64,000 bases of DNA from NCBI GenBank assembly GCA_016280725.1, contig JAEEHF010000085.1, positions 1 to 64,000 on the forward strand, read 5' to 3'. The notes under the pieces were generated by a model. The model had not been told where the DNA came from. It was given only the letters and a program-made list of their open reading frames with translations, and ran no database searches. A program made the translations under genes and the position numbers. Source of the DNA: Bacillota bacterium. GTDB taxonomy: Bacteria > Bacillota > Clostridia > TANB77 > UBA1234. Shown piece after piece: positions 9,801 through 17,497 of this stretch; positions within the stretch are counted from its first letter, which is position 1, and the number at the start of each line of letters is the position of its first letter.

Positions 9801-10832
9801 CATATCAATCGATCGATATGCATCATAATAATGTATGCCTGCTTTTTTATACACATCTAAACAATGACATGCTATACCGCTCAACTCAAAGTGTATTTGA
9901 TTAACTAATTTAGAATAATATGAACTAGGAATCCTTGCACCGGATGGATTAATATCTATCAAACGCCTAATCATACCCGACTTAGCATCGGTTATTTGAA
10001 CTGGTTCATTTGTCGCAAGAAACAGCATAGCATTTATTTTTACATTGTATGCCGATTTATACAACTCTCTTACTGGAATAGTTTCATGAGAAATTATAGA
10101 ATTCAATCTTGTATTATTTTCTATCTTGCTCAAAATGCTATCATACTCTAAAGCAATTAACGGATTATCTTTGAATGGTGCTGTACTAAATTCTGATGAT
10201 TTACTTCCGATAGCTCTTGATTCAATTATCGTATAATATCCCTCAAATAACTTTGCAATAATATCAAGTATCGTTCCCTTACCAGAACCTGGAGCTCCAT
10301 ATAAAACAAAGAACTTGCTAATCTTTTTAGAATCTCCCGCAACTACTGAACCTATTGCCCACTCGATTTTATGTCTTTCATCTTCAGAATATAACGTGCC
10401 AACCAGTTCATCCCATGCTGAATAGTCACCAGGTTCCAAAGCATATGGAAGCTTTTTCGAAATATAGTCATCTCGATGTCGTGTTTGATTAGAGAATGTC
10501 AATTCATTGTCTAACTCATGATAATTGTCATACATATCTTTTGTGAACTTTTTATAATTAGACCATGAATGAGAGCCATAACTACTCATCCATTGAACCG
10601 ATATAATTCCGTCACATTGATTTTGCATTTCCAAATACTTTTTATTTAATTCTCTATCAACTATTCTTTGAACCATAGATTCATCAGTTGACCAAAAACC
10701 AGTCTCGTCATCATATACTGCATAAAACGAATGCCCTCGTGTCATAAGATCTTTGTGGTTACCGATTATAAAATCAGGATAGATTTCAAGTCCATTTTTA
10801 GTGTTTTTTGTCCTAATCTTGAAGAAATCCAT
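6891..10832 (-). CDS. Replicase fusion: SF3 helicase, AEP-type primase and B-family DNA polymerase
   Basis: Encodes 1313 residues. N-terminal third: Walker A GAPGSGKGT (179-187), then LIALEYDS and LFLATNEPVQI, matching D5/SF3 phage helicases. Middle: IDFDLKD (Asp 512/514) with KSGAGLHLHY (His 550/552), the hDhD and sxH signatures of archaeo-eukaryotic primases. C-terminal half: exonuclease FFDVEVFP (Asp 711, Glu 713), NNRRYDNHIL and YCDNDV, then polymerase motif A TYDVASMHP (Asp 949), motif B KTAINSVYG (Lys 1015) and motif C IKTDS (Asp 1071). Motif C lacks the first Asp of the usual DTDS but keeps the second. The three activities usually sit on separate proteins, so this is a near-complete replisome in one chain. 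Start has AAAGGAGG upstream. Confidence 0.85.
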   Translation of the reverse strand: MDFFKIRTKNTKNGLEIYPDFIIGNHKDLMTRGHSFYAVYDDETGFWSTDESMVQRIVDRELNKKYLEMQNQCDGIISVQWMSSYGSHSWSNYKKFTKDMYDNYHELDNELTFSNQTRHRDDYISKKLPYALEPGDYSAWDELVGTLYSEDERHKIEWAIGSVVAGDSKKISKFFVLYGAPGSGKGTILDIIAKLFEGYYTIIESRAIGSKSSEFSTAPFKDNPLIALEYDSILSKIENNTRLNSIISHETIPVRELYKSAYNVKINAMLFLATNEPVQITDAKSGMIRRLIDINPSGARIPSSYYSKLVNQIHFELSGIACHCLDVYKKAGIHYYDAYRSIDMMERTDIFFNFVEESYFTFKEENGVTLKRAWAMFQEFTTESGLRYLMPKHKFKQELREYFKEFIPNTTVNGTHVYNYYREFLSWKIDGKKDIRIVDDEDTENVPPWLQLTDEAGLSSILDNELRDCPAQYANEQGTPFVKWDNVNGTLKMLNTHFLHYVLMPENHIVIDFDLKDPITGEKSESLNIKAASCWPPTYAEFSKSGAGLHLHYIYSGDVNLLRSIYSDDIEIKVFKGKSSLRRQLTKCNKIPIRTISSGLPLRKENKKVINHEAVKSERALRDLIKRSLSKEFGATKPSVDFINHILVEAKESGLSYDVSDMKQAIMIFAMNSTHQAEYCMRIASEMPYKSEELSSSGDGGYADDRLVFFDVEVFPNLFLVNWKYAGADSCVRMINPTPEEIGDLFKFKLVGFNNRRYDNHILYARYIGYNNEELYQLSQRIISNDKNVHSTFGEAYNLSYTDVYDFASAGHKKSLKKWEIELGLHHQELGLPWDKPVDESQWGLVAEYCDNDVISTEAVFNHLSGDFRAREILADIAGMTVNDSTNSLTTRIIFGKEKKPKLNWYDLAEEFPGYKYKNGKNMYRGDDVGRGGWVYANPGMYKRCVTYDVASMHPRSIIMERYLGDYTDRFEDLVNIRLFIKHGDYESVGKLFNGKLKRYLKNKDEAKDLSNALKTAINSVYGLTSATFDNPFRDRRNKNNIVALRGALFMRTLQDEVESRGFTVVHIKTDSIKVADPTPDIETFIYEFGQKYGYTFEIEAEWEKICLVNNAVFVGKQSVRSPQAPGKWTATGKQFQEPYVFKKIFSHEPLKFEDYCITMTTKSAFYLDMNERLGPDESMPVFIGRAGCFCPIQSGHGGGELKRIESDGRLSYASGTKRYRFFEAESVKGTETEQFVDKSYFDNLVDDAIADISKFGDYYWFVEDNKDIPWSMPCGDLTIDNCYNCPHFQHDHDLCDIGFDISEVLLKSIKEN

Positions 10833-11109
10833 GCCTCACCTCCTTTCATTTTATATAAAAAATTTAGTAAATACTTAAAAATTTCAAAAACACTGTTTTT
10901 TTTCAGTGTTTTTTTTTTTTTAGTGTTGGAAACAGTGTTGCCAAAATAGCAGGTAGATATACTTGTCGGGGTATAAAAACACTGTAAACACTATTTTTTT
11001 TTTAATTATAGAAAATAAATATTACATTTGAAACGCTATATAAAAAAAAGTAAAAGTAAAAAAAACACGCAATTTTTCATGTTTTTAGTGTTTTTTATTC
11101 CTTTTTAAG
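10833..11109. promoter_or_regulatory. AACACTG repeat cluster, replicase control region
   Basis: AT-rich 277-base gap directly upstream of the replicase. It holds repeated AACACTG/CAGTGTT-type heptamers at 10889, 10904, 10922, 10931, 10978, 10987 and 11087, some as inverted pairs around poly-T. Such half-sites look like operators for a repressor; the XRE protein at 14506-14778 is an obvious but untested candidate. I see no clear copy of the 26-bp promoter here. Confidence 0.55.
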
Positions 11110-11736
11110 CTATCTACTACTCACATATTGTTCTAAATATGCATGCATTTGATACCAAATTTCTATACAATCCCAATTATTTATATAAAACCATCCTCCT
11201 TTTTGTCCAAGTCTATCGCCATCGCCATGCATAATATCACTACATATATCATCCACAAACTCTTCACATCTACTAGCTTCAATACTATTTTTTGATCCCC
11301 ATCGAGAATCGTCAACAGCATCGAACCCAACATTTTCCATAATTTCCCAGAACCATCTAGACACACTATTGTATATACCCATGTCTTGCATAAGATCATA
11401 CATACGCATAGACAGAGCAACGAGCATCTCAAGAACTCGACATTCACCAAATATAGCCATAATATCTGGAGTAATAAAATCTCCTTCTCCAGCCTTCTTA
11501 GCTAAAATATCATTATAGCGATATCGTAACTCGAGACCCTCTGCTGCTCTGTCATGATCATTACCAACCGATGGTTCAAACTCGATTTCCCATAATTGCA
11601 TAATTAGTTTGTGATATGACCGACGACGAGTTATATCAACTTGTTCATCAATTGTAAACGACTCTAACCATTCCACATATGATCGGCCATTAAAATATGG
11701 CTCATTTACTGTATAACTATCATCAAGAATAGCCAT
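11110..11736 (-). CDS. Conserved phage protein, unknown function
   Basis: Encodes 208 residues from the start at 11736; the longer frame to 11757 only overlaps the upstream gene. Helical and acidic, with a C-terminal aromatic block (GGWFYINNWD then EIWYQMHAYL) that I recognise from gut phage genomes but cannot assign. No membrane segment or catalytic motif is evident. It overlaps the membrane-anchored protein gene upstream, suggesting co-translation. Confidence 0.8.
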   Translation of the reverse strand: MAILDDSYTVNEPYFNGRSYVEWLESFTIDEQVDITRRRSYHKLIMQLWEIEFEPSVGNDHDRAAEGLELRYRYNDILAKKAGEGDFITPDIMAIFGECRVLEMLVALSMRMYDLMQDMGIYNSVSRWFWEIMENVGFDAVDDSRWGSKNSIEASRCEEFVDDICSDIMHGDGDRLGQKGGWFYINNWDCIEIWYQMHAYLEQYVSSR

Positions 11737-12751
11737 CCTTACCACCATCCCTATCAAGATGGCTTTCGAATTGGCCCATCACTGTATCCTTATATGATCC
11801 TGCATCAAGGACTATTTCATAGTTTAGAGACGTCTTCAAGTTATGTACGAATATGACTCCATTCTCAGCTCCAGGTCCACCTTCGATAAGCCTATTTAAA
11901 GCGGCAAGACCGACAACCTCTTCTGCATTGGGTACTATTTGTTCACCATCATCGCATAGAGTTTTATCACCTTCATAGAATATCATAGTAATAAAATCTT
12001 GCGGGTTGTCGTCTAGAAAAATCTCAATATTCTCTTCTACTCGCTCTAATGTAAACTCATCATGCAAATCTGAATCATAAACTGGTGACACAGCATAGTC
12101 ATCATCTAATGGACTGTCGTCCTCATAATATGACTCGTCCAAGTCTACTCCCGTTCCACTATTAGTTACGGAATAGCTGTCTCTAGATCCTCGTTTTGAG
12201 TTGACTGCGTGGATAGCTTGTTCGATATCTTGTTCTTGATACATTTTAGAATACCTGGTCGATTGGTTTTTAGATCCTCGACCTCGTTGTTCTTCGAACT
12301 TTTTCCCGTGTTTATTTGTGACAGATCTACTTTCCGGTCTCGTAGCATCTTTATTAGAGCTTCTGTAGTAGTCGAGAATGTCATTCTGATTGGACGAGAA
12401 TTCGGAATTATGCTTTTCTCTATTGTTATGTCCACTTTGTCCTCGCCCTGATTGTCTACTACTTCTTCGTCGTTCTGAAATATCTTTTGTATTGTGTCTA
12501 CTACCTTTCGCACCATTCCTACTATCTGACTCATCATACGAGCCAGTTTCTGTATCATTCTCAATATCTTCTCCATTTTCTAAAATATCTTTTGAAAATT
12601 CGAAATCTTCACGATCTTCTAGAGGAATATATTCCTCTATTTCGCCTATTGGTTTGTCCAGTTCTTTTTTCATAATAAGCGTAGTACTGAATATACCAAC
12701 ACCTAAACCAACTAGAAACCAACCTGCTTTGGCAAATCCGTTAATACTCAT
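11723..12751 (-). CDS. Membrane-anchored phage protein with long disordered linker
   Basis: Encodes 342 residues. One N-terminal membrane segment (about 10-28, WFLVGLGVGIFSTTLIM) is followed by about 200 charged Ser/Arg/Asp-rich residues likely to be disordered, then an ordered C-terminal domain (about 230-335). The role is unknown. A bitopic protein tethering a cytoplasmic domain fits the sequence. It lies in a block with two DUF6353-like membrane proteins. AAAGGAGG lies 12 bases before ATG. Confidence 0.8.
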   Translation of the reverse strand: MSINGFAKAGWFLVGLGVGIFSTTLIMKKELDKPIGEIEEYIPLEDREDFEFSKDILENGEDIENDTETGSYDESDSRNGAKGSRHNTKDISERRRSSRQSGRGQSGHNNREKHNSEFSSNQNDILDYYRSSNKDATRPESRSVTNKHGKKFEEQRGRGSKNQSTRYSKMYQEQDIEQAIHAVNSKRGSRDSYSVTNSGTGVDLDESYYEDDSPLDDDYAVSPVYDSDLHDEFTLERVEENIEIFLDDNPQDFITMIFYEGDKTLCDDGEQIVPNAEEVVGLAALNRLIEGGPGAENGVIFVHNLKTSLNYEIVLDAGSYKDTVMGQFESHLDRDGGKDGYS

Positions 12752-12849
12752 TCTATATATCCACCTCCTTTATAAGTATAAAGCCATGGGTAGTTGAAAA
12801 TATCTCTCCAAAATTCTCCACTACCCACAGCATTCATACCATTTTGATC

Positions 12850-13794
12850 TCACATCAGATCATATATGACTCCGTCTACATTGAAGTCAAGCCATACACA
12901 CGGCTCTGCAGCATTAATGAAATCACGTCGAGCGGCATCCTTATAAAGTTCATTATAGATGCCGAAATCTACATAATTATCACCAGCATGATCATCTATT
13001 TCCTTATTCGGGTCCCATACCCAACCAACAATCTGACCTTCGGATGTACGGGGAAGACCAAGTGACTCATATACATCATTCAAAAATAGAATACCTTCTG
13101 CGCGAAGCTTCTCATTTGCAAAATGCTGTTGACCACGAAGAAAAGTTAGATTGGCTACAGGATTGCGAGACCAATTACTGCATGTTTCATCAAATATACG
13201 AGCGTATATCGAATGACCCTCTCCATTGTCTGGAATATAATTAACGGCAGCTTCTACTTCATTGCCATCTTCATCAATAATAGATGCAGCACGCTCTTCC
13301 ATACCAGAACGAAGACGAAATTCCTCATCTTCTCCGAGCTTTTCTACAACCTTTGCTCGATAATCCTTAAACTGAGCGAGAAGAGTAGAATATGCAGCAG
13401 TTAGAGCAATATTGCGTCCGCGAAGAATCTTATGTCCGCCAAATATCATGCCAAAACCTATAATTGCTCCAATTACAGCAGGACCATAGCACTTAGCAAG
13501 ATCGAAGAACGTTCGCCCATAGACCTTCCTACGATCGCTACGAGCATCTTTTGGCGTATAGTCATCAGAATTGCTTACTGTTATAGCCTTCTCAACATCA
13601 GCAAGATCTGAATTAGCCTCTTCCAAAATATCATGGGCCTTTAGTGTCTGTCGGCATGCATAAACAGCTGATGATATTACAACTATAGTTCCTGACACAA
13701 GAAGAATTTCAGGAGCATGCTTATTCAAAATAACTTTAGCTTTTGTAATATGCTTCATTCCCTTGCTAGCTTTTATCAAACTAATAACATTCAT
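12850..13794 (-). CDS. DUF6353-like membrane protein, first copy
   Basis: Encodes 314 residues from the ATG at 13794; the longer frame would start inside its own ribosome site. Two membrane segments (about 29-46, HAPEILLVSGTIVVISS, and about 105-130 after CYGPAVIGAIIG) frame a charged loop, followed by a soluble C-terminal domain with WVWDPN. The layout matches phage DUF6353 proteins. A paralogue lies at 16106-17047. The function of the family is unknown. Confidence 0.75.
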   Translation of the reverse strand: MNVISLIKASKGMKHITKAKVILNKHAPEILLVSGTIVVISSAVYACRQTLKAHDILEEANSDLADVEKAITVSNSDDYTPKDARSDRRKVYGRTFFDLAKCYGPAVIGAIIGFGMIFGGHKILRGRNIALTAAYSTLLAQFKDYRAKVVEKLGEDEEFRLRSGMEERAASIIDEDGNEVEAAVNYIPDNGEGHSIYARIFDETCSNWSRNPVANLTFLRGQQHFANEKLRAEGILFLNDVYESLGLPRTSEGQIVGWVWDPNKEIDDHAGDNYVDFGIYNELYKDAARRDFINAAEPCVWLDFNVDGVIYDLM

Positions 13795-13824
13795 TCCTAT
13801 TTCTCCTTTCAAGAGAATATCTTT

Positions 13825-14493
13825 TTAATCATCAAGCACCTGAGTACGAGGAAGAACGATCAAGAAACCATCACGGATAGGTCTAATCGAAGCTCCTCGA
13901 AGAGACGTCCATCCATATTTATTATCAGTAAACTCACTAGTTATACCGACAATATCATAATAATCAGCAATAGATGCTTGACCATATTTATGAATCATAT
14001 AATCTAACTCTTCTAGAGCGTTCTGAGCTTCTCGACGTGTATTAAGAATAATATCATCTGGATCATTCGGTAGATCACGATATGACTCTCTCTGAGATGA
14101 TTTACGCCCTCGTTCATCATAGAATCGACTATATGACGTACGGCCTTCTCTTCGACTGTCAGAACGTCTCCTAGAGCTTCTTATAGTATCTCCAGTACCA
14201 CCAAATAGCATCAGATCTAATACTTCTGTAGCTGTGTCAAACAATAGCGTTTTGATTCCAGGTATAACAATATCCGCTAATGTTCTTTCACGAGCACTTT
14301 CGACAGTATCTTCAATAATATAACGCGTAAACTTTCGTATAAGCCCTTGCTTTCGAACTTTACCTTGAGCTATCTGTCGAGTTTTTTTAGTAGAAGTATC
14401 AGATGATACTTCATTCTTTTTAGTATGCGAGTTACTTGGATATTTTTCTTTCAATTTAGCAGGATCTGTTTCTGGTATTTCGCGATTCGCCAA
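13825..14493 (-). CDS. Conserved phage protein, unknown function
   Basis: Encodes 222 residues with a TTG start at 14493 behind AAGGAGG. The basic N-terminal half has a hydrophobic helix (about 70-95) and an Arg/Ser-rich linker. The C-terminal domain has ALEELDYMIHKYGQASIADY and FTDNKYGWTSLRGA, a pattern recurrent in Firmicutes phages, ending in a beta-rich LIVLPR segment. Function unknown. Confidence 0.8.
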   Translation of the reverse strand: MANREIPETDPAKLKEKYPSNSHTKKNEVSSDTSTKKTRQIAQGKVRKQGLIRKFTRYIIEDTVESARERTLADIVIPGIKTLLFDTATEVLDLMLFGGTGDTIRSSRRRSDSRREGRTSYSRFYDERGRKSSQRESYRDLPNDPDDIILNTRREAQNALEELDYMIHKYGQASIADYYDIVGITSEFTDNKYGWTSLRGASIRPIRDGFLIVLPRTQVLDD

Positions 14494-14505
14494 CTTATTA
14501 CCTCC

Positions 14506-14778
14506 TTAACGTACAGTTTTTAGAATATCAACCATAGACTTCTTCCATTCTGGACTAGTGTCAGGTCCAAATATCTCATTGAAGTTACAGTCGAAATATT
14601 TGCATAAATCAAGTGCTACATTAAGAGTAACTTCACGAGTTTGCAACATTCTACGAATTGTTTTTTCATGAGAATCGCAAAGAGTACCAAGTTGACGAAT
14701 TGATACTCCTCGATTTTTTATGTAATTTTTGAAAATATCAGGATCAACATGACGCTTAATAACAGCTTTATTAGCCAT
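14506..14778 (-). CDS. XRE/Cro-type transcriptional regulator
   Basis: Encodes 90 residues. The middle has the classic helix-turn-helix spacing: VSIRQLGTLCDSHEKTIRRML then VALDLCKYFDCNFNEIFG, as in Cro/CI-type regulators. It probably binds operators in phage control regions, for instance the AACACTG cluster. AGGAG precedes ATG. A weak relative of the phage promoter (TTCGTA, 14 bases, TATGAA) lies about 20-45 bases upstream. Confidence 0.85.
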   Translation of the reverse strand: MANKAVIKRHVDPDIFKNYIKNRGVSIRQLGTLCDSHEKTIRRMLQTREVTLNVALDLCKYFDCNFNEIFGPDTSPEWKKSMVDILKTVR

Positions 14779-14856
14779 TAAATTCTCCTATCATTTTTCA
14801 TAAATACAATAATTATTACGAAAATATAAATACTCGTATAAGAAGCAAAAGGGAAA

Positions 14857-14876
14857 GGAGCCGTTTTACCGACTCC
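14857..14876 (-). terminator. Terminator after the 14900 gene
   Basis: GGAGTCGG/CCGGCTCC-type hairpin around a TAAAA loop, just after the stop codon at 14900, followed on the minus strand by TTTCCCTTTT. It closes a one-gene transcription unit. Confidence 0.6.
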
Positions 14877-14899
14877 ATAAATCCCTATCTAGGACTTTA

Positions 14900-15304
14900 T
14901 TACTTCTTGGCCTCCCGCACTGTTTTTGCGGAAGTTTTCTTTTCGTTACTCGAGACCTCTTCGGCCATCTCTTCAGCCATTTTCGAAGCCTTTCTCTTCA
15001 ACACTTCTTCCTGGACGCCATCAGTGAATTCGGCAACGTCAGTCAACGCCCGCCTCACGCTATGCTCCGTCACTTCACCAACAGTAAATGAAGTCAGACC
15101 GACTGCTGCATACGTCGCCACTTTTGACGACGTTATAGCCTCCGGCAAGACAGCACTCACTACTGGGACAGTTACGCCTCCCATAGCGAGGCCTGCTAAG
15201 CCTCCAACGATGCCAATCACAGCATCCCGGAAAACCACGCCAGACTTCTCGATGGTAACAATCTCTGTTCCGTCGGGCCGCGTCTCAATAATCTTCCGTT
15301 CCAT
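14900..15304 (-). CDS. Small membrane protein with Gly-rich hydrophobic region
   Basis: Encodes 134 residues. The start at 15304 is set by AAAGG upstream and by the promoter at 15346-15371, which lies inside the longer open frame. The central part (about 25-75) is Gly/Val/Ala-rich and hydrophobic, likely one or two membrane helices. The C-terminus is a charged helix rich in Lys/Glu. Higher G+C than its neighbours, with its own promoter and terminator, so it behaves as an inserted cassette. Function unknown. Confidence 0.75.
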   Translation of the reverse strand: MERKIIETRPDGTEIVTIEKSGVVFRDAVIGIVGGLAGLAMGGVTVPVVSAVLPEAITSSKVATYAAVGLTSFTVGEVTEHSVRRALTDVAEFTDGVQEEVLKRKASKMAEEMAEEVSSNEKKTSAKTVREAKK

Positions 15305-15345
15305 ATTAAAAACCTTTCTCTCTAAGAGACCCTTTGTCTCTGTCC

Positions 15346-15371
15346 TATATACCAAAAGTAAATTTTGCGAA
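15346..15371 (-). promoter_or_regulatory. Phage-type promoter for the 14900 gene
   Basis: TTCGCA (15366-15371), 14 bases with AC at positions 7-8, TATATA (15346-15351), then GG. The leader begins with a hairpin AGAGAC/GTCTCT. Confidence 0.75.
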
Positions 15372-15418
15372 TATTTTACGCAATTCTAACTATTAAAATA
15401 TAAATAAGAAAAAGTGAA

Positions 15419-15442
15419 AGGGACCGTTTTTAGACAGTCCCT
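15419..15442 (-). terminator. Terminator after the 15450 gene
   Basis: AGGGAC/GTCCCT stem with a 12-base loop directly behind the stop codon at 15450, followed on the minus strand by TTTCACTTTTTC. Confidence 0.65.
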
Positions 15443-15449
15443 ATATGAG

Positions 15450-15716
15450 TTACTTACGTACTAGGTATGGCTTTAGAGTCTTTCCGACATATTTTACCCC
15501 ACTGTTAGTCGCATTCATTGCAACACTTGCCAACGAAACGCTTCCCACTTCACGAAGCACCTTCTTCATGATACTATCGTTTGCAGGAGCTTTGTTGAAT
15601 GTTGCGTAACGCACAAGTACATATGCACATACGCCGCCGAACTCGGCAATCCCATCTACAATACCGTCATACGTATCTTTCTTTACCTCATCTTTAAAAC
15701 TAATTACTTCTGCCAT
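15450..15716 (-). CDS. Small cassette protein, unknown function
   Basis: Encodes 88 residues. A charged N-terminus (MAEVISFKDEVKK) is followed by two moderately hydrophobic helices (about 20-40 and 60-75). It has its own promoter and terminator and a higher G+C content than the surrounding genes, like the 14900 gene. No family recognised. Confidence 0.75.
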   Translation of the reverse strand: MAEVISFKDEVKKDTYDGIVDGIAEFGGVCAYVLVRYATFNKAPANDSIMKKVLREVGSVSLASVAMNATNSGVKYVGKTLKPYLVRK

Positions 15717-15757
15717 CTTACTACCCTTTCAACTTTTAGACACTACCTGTGTCTCCT

Positions 15758-15783
15758 ATATGAACAGTGGTTATTTTTGCGAA
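15758..15783 (-). promoter_or_regulatory. Phage-type promoter for the 15450 gene
   Basis: TTCGCA (15778-15783), 14-base spacer with AC, TCATAT (15758-15763), then AGG. A leader hairpin AGACAC/GTGTCT starts about 3 bases later. Confidence 0.7.
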
Positions 15784-15790
15784 ATATCTT

Positions 15791-16018
15791 TTAACAATTT
15801 CTGTTAAATCTATTAGATAATAATCTAAGTGTTAAGATTATTATTACTATTAGGCATATTATTCCTAGATCTAATATCAAAGGTATACCTATTATAAACC
15901 AAGATATAAATTCTAGCGCGCCAATCATTTTAAGACATGCTAAAATAAGAGCGGTAACATGAAGTGAAATCCATAAAAATATCAATGGATGTTGTTCATC
16001 TGAATCTATGTAGTTCAT
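15791..16018 (-). CDS. Small two-helix membrane protein
   Basis: Encodes 75 residues. Nearly all hydrophobic: helices at about 12-35 and 40-65, with a short basic C-terminus (RLLSNRFNRN). No clear Shine-Dalgarno before ATG, so the start is uncertain. Function unknown. Confidence 0.6.
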   Translation of the reverse strand: MNYIDSDEQHPLIFLWISLHVTALILACLKMIGALEFISWFIIGIPLILDLGIICLIVIIILTLRLLSNRFNRNC

Positions 16019-16105
16019 TTACAGTCGCATTCTATTACTTTCCAATCAAATATAAATAGTAGGAGTAAATAGCCTTAAGACTTTTTTACTCCTACCATAA
16101 ACATG

Positions 16106-17047
16106 TTAAACTTCACTAAACCATTCATTAGATGGTAACGACAGATCATTCATCGTTAGTGTTCCAACAGGATTGCCTTTATCGTCTAGATCGGCACCTG
16201 TCTTAAGTCTAATTTCATTATGGACACCAGATCTATCTGGATCGTATATCCATGTTGAATTCTCTCCTAGAGGAATTTCTTTTATTCCTAAAATTCCATA
16301 AATATCATTACGTGTAATAGTTCCATTTGCTTCCAACATTCTTTGAGCTTCTATTTCAGCTTTACGAATATATTCAATATTGCTATAGAAATATCTATCA
16401 GAGTCTACATCATACCATAGACTAAGATCGGGAACATTGCCCATATTCGGTATCACAGTATTTGCTTCAGTTGGAGGATTATTTACAATTTTGTCATGAA
16501 TTACTTGATCTTCAATTTCCTGAGCTTTCTTAGTCCCCACCAATTCTTCAACTTTATCTTTGTATTCCGTTAAAGATTTTTTACTCAAAGCCAAAGCACC
16601 GGTAAGTTGTAGAATGCGTTTCTTATTGATATGATTGCCACTAAATATACAAAATATAGACAATCCCAATGTTACTGCTGCTGGCCAATAGTATTTAGCA
16701 TATAGAAAGATTTTATCCTTTTTATCCATTGGCGTAACTTGCATAAGTTCAGTAACATATTCATTTGCTTCTTCATCGGTTTTAACAACTTTTACGTTAA
16801 GTGTTTTGCAAACAGCAGAACTATCGTAACCCTTATTTATCAAGTCCTCAGCTTGCTTATACTTGTAATATGACTCGCCTTTTTCTTGCTTAATATTCTT
16901 TTCAAGTTCTTCTTGAGCTTTAAGCGTTCCATTAATAGCCAAACCTACAGATGCTGCTGCACCAATCGATCCGACTACTGCTAAAATTGTTGGAGCATTT
17001 TTTATCACAATTTTTTGAAACTTTAGGAATGTAGTTCCTATTGACAT
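16106..17047 (-). CDS. DUF6353-like membrane protein, second copy
   Basis: Encodes 313 residues from ATG at 17047, where AGAAAGGA fits; the longer frame to 17074 is only leader. Same design as the 12850 gene: membrane segment at about 17-40 (NAPTILAVVGSIGAAASVG), charged loop, second segment at about 120-140 (YYWPAAVTLGLSIFCIFSG), and a soluble C-terminal domain with STWIYDPDR. It is a diverged paralogue. Upstream lies the terminated repeat RNA at 17123-17266. Confidence 0.75.
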   Translation of the reverse strand: MSIGTTFLKFQKIVIKNAPTILAVVGSIGAAASVGLAINGTLKAQEELEKNIKQEKGESYYKYKQAEDLINKGYDSSAVCKTLNVKVVKTDEEANEYVTELMQVTPMDKKDKIFLYAKYYWPAAVTLGLSIFCIFSGNHINKKRILQLTGALALSKKSLTEYKDKVEELVGTKKAQEIEDQVIHDKIVNNPPTEANTVIPNMGNVPDLSLWYDVDSDRYFYSNIEYIRKAEIEAQRMLEANGTITRNDIYGILGIKEIPLGENSTWIYDPDRSGVHNEIRLKTGADLDDKGNPVGTLTMNDLSLPSNEWFSEV

Positions 17048-17122
17048 AAATTGTCCTTTCTCTTTTCCTATCATTTTACAAAAATATAAGTGTCACGTTT
17101 CCATAATATCCTTTCTTTTGAA

Positions 17123-17266
17123 GAAATAAAAAAAGGAAGAGACGCTAAACCATAACTAGAATCACTAAAATATGCCTGTGGATCCTTGTAGGACTTAACA
17201 TAACTAGAATCACTAAAATATGCCTATAGATCCTTGCAGGACTTAAATTTGTCTAACATCTCTTCC
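17123..17266 (-). ncRNA. Predicted small RNA with two 48-base tandem repeats, own promoter and terminator
   Basis: Begins at the promoter at 17267-17292. GGAAGAGATG (17257-17266) pairs with CGTCTCTTCC (17135-17144) over ten pairs (one G-U), enclosing two near-identical 48-base units (17151-17198, 17199-17246). Each unit has a TCCT/AGGA mini-hairpin. The closing stem is followed by TTTTTTTATTTC, a textbook terminator. No open frame fits. Function unknown. Confidence 0.7.
17151..17246 (-). repeat. Tandem 48-base direct repeat
   Basis: Two adjacent 48-base units (17151-17198 and 17199-17246) differ at only a few positions, all in or next to the small-hairpin part. Both lie within the predicted small RNA. 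Confidence 0.9.
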
Positions 17267-17292
17267 TATATACTAGGGGTAATTTTTGCGAA
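17267..17292 (-). promoter_or_regulatory. Phage-type promoter for the repeat RNA
   Basis: TTCGCA (17287-17292), 14-base spacer with AC, TATATA (17267-17272), GG. The closing stem of the RNA begins at the very next base. Confidence 0.75.
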
Positions 17293-17497
17293 TATTATCA
17301 TAATATAAATTAAGAAAAAAGTTTTTTATTACGATAGAACTTGTATATCGCTTAGCATTACCTCTGGGTATTTTTAAAAATGGCATTGATTTATTTGCAT
17401 TTCTAACACTTGATTGAATTTTCTTTTCTATATAGTAATTTGATATAATGTCTTTAGGCGTTGAATAATTATGTTTGATATAAGGATTATCATGCAT
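17273..17497 (-). CDS. Small basic protein, unknown function
   Basis: Encodes 74 residues. Rich in Asn, Lys, Tyr and Ile, with no recognised motif. ATG overlaps the stop of the tagged kinase/acetyltransferase gene (TAATG) with AGGA upstream, so it is translationally coupled. Its end runs through the promoter at 17267-17292. Confidence 0.6.
   Translation of the reverse strand: MHDNPYIKHNYSTPKDIISNYYIEKKIQSSVRNANKSMPFLKIPRGNAKRYTSSIVIKNFFLNLYYDNIRKNYP

Noticed and set aside
17151-17246. Two 48-base repeats as a short CRISPR array
   Set aside because: The units abut with no spacers, differ internally and sit inside a stem-closed terminated transcript; no cas genes nearby.
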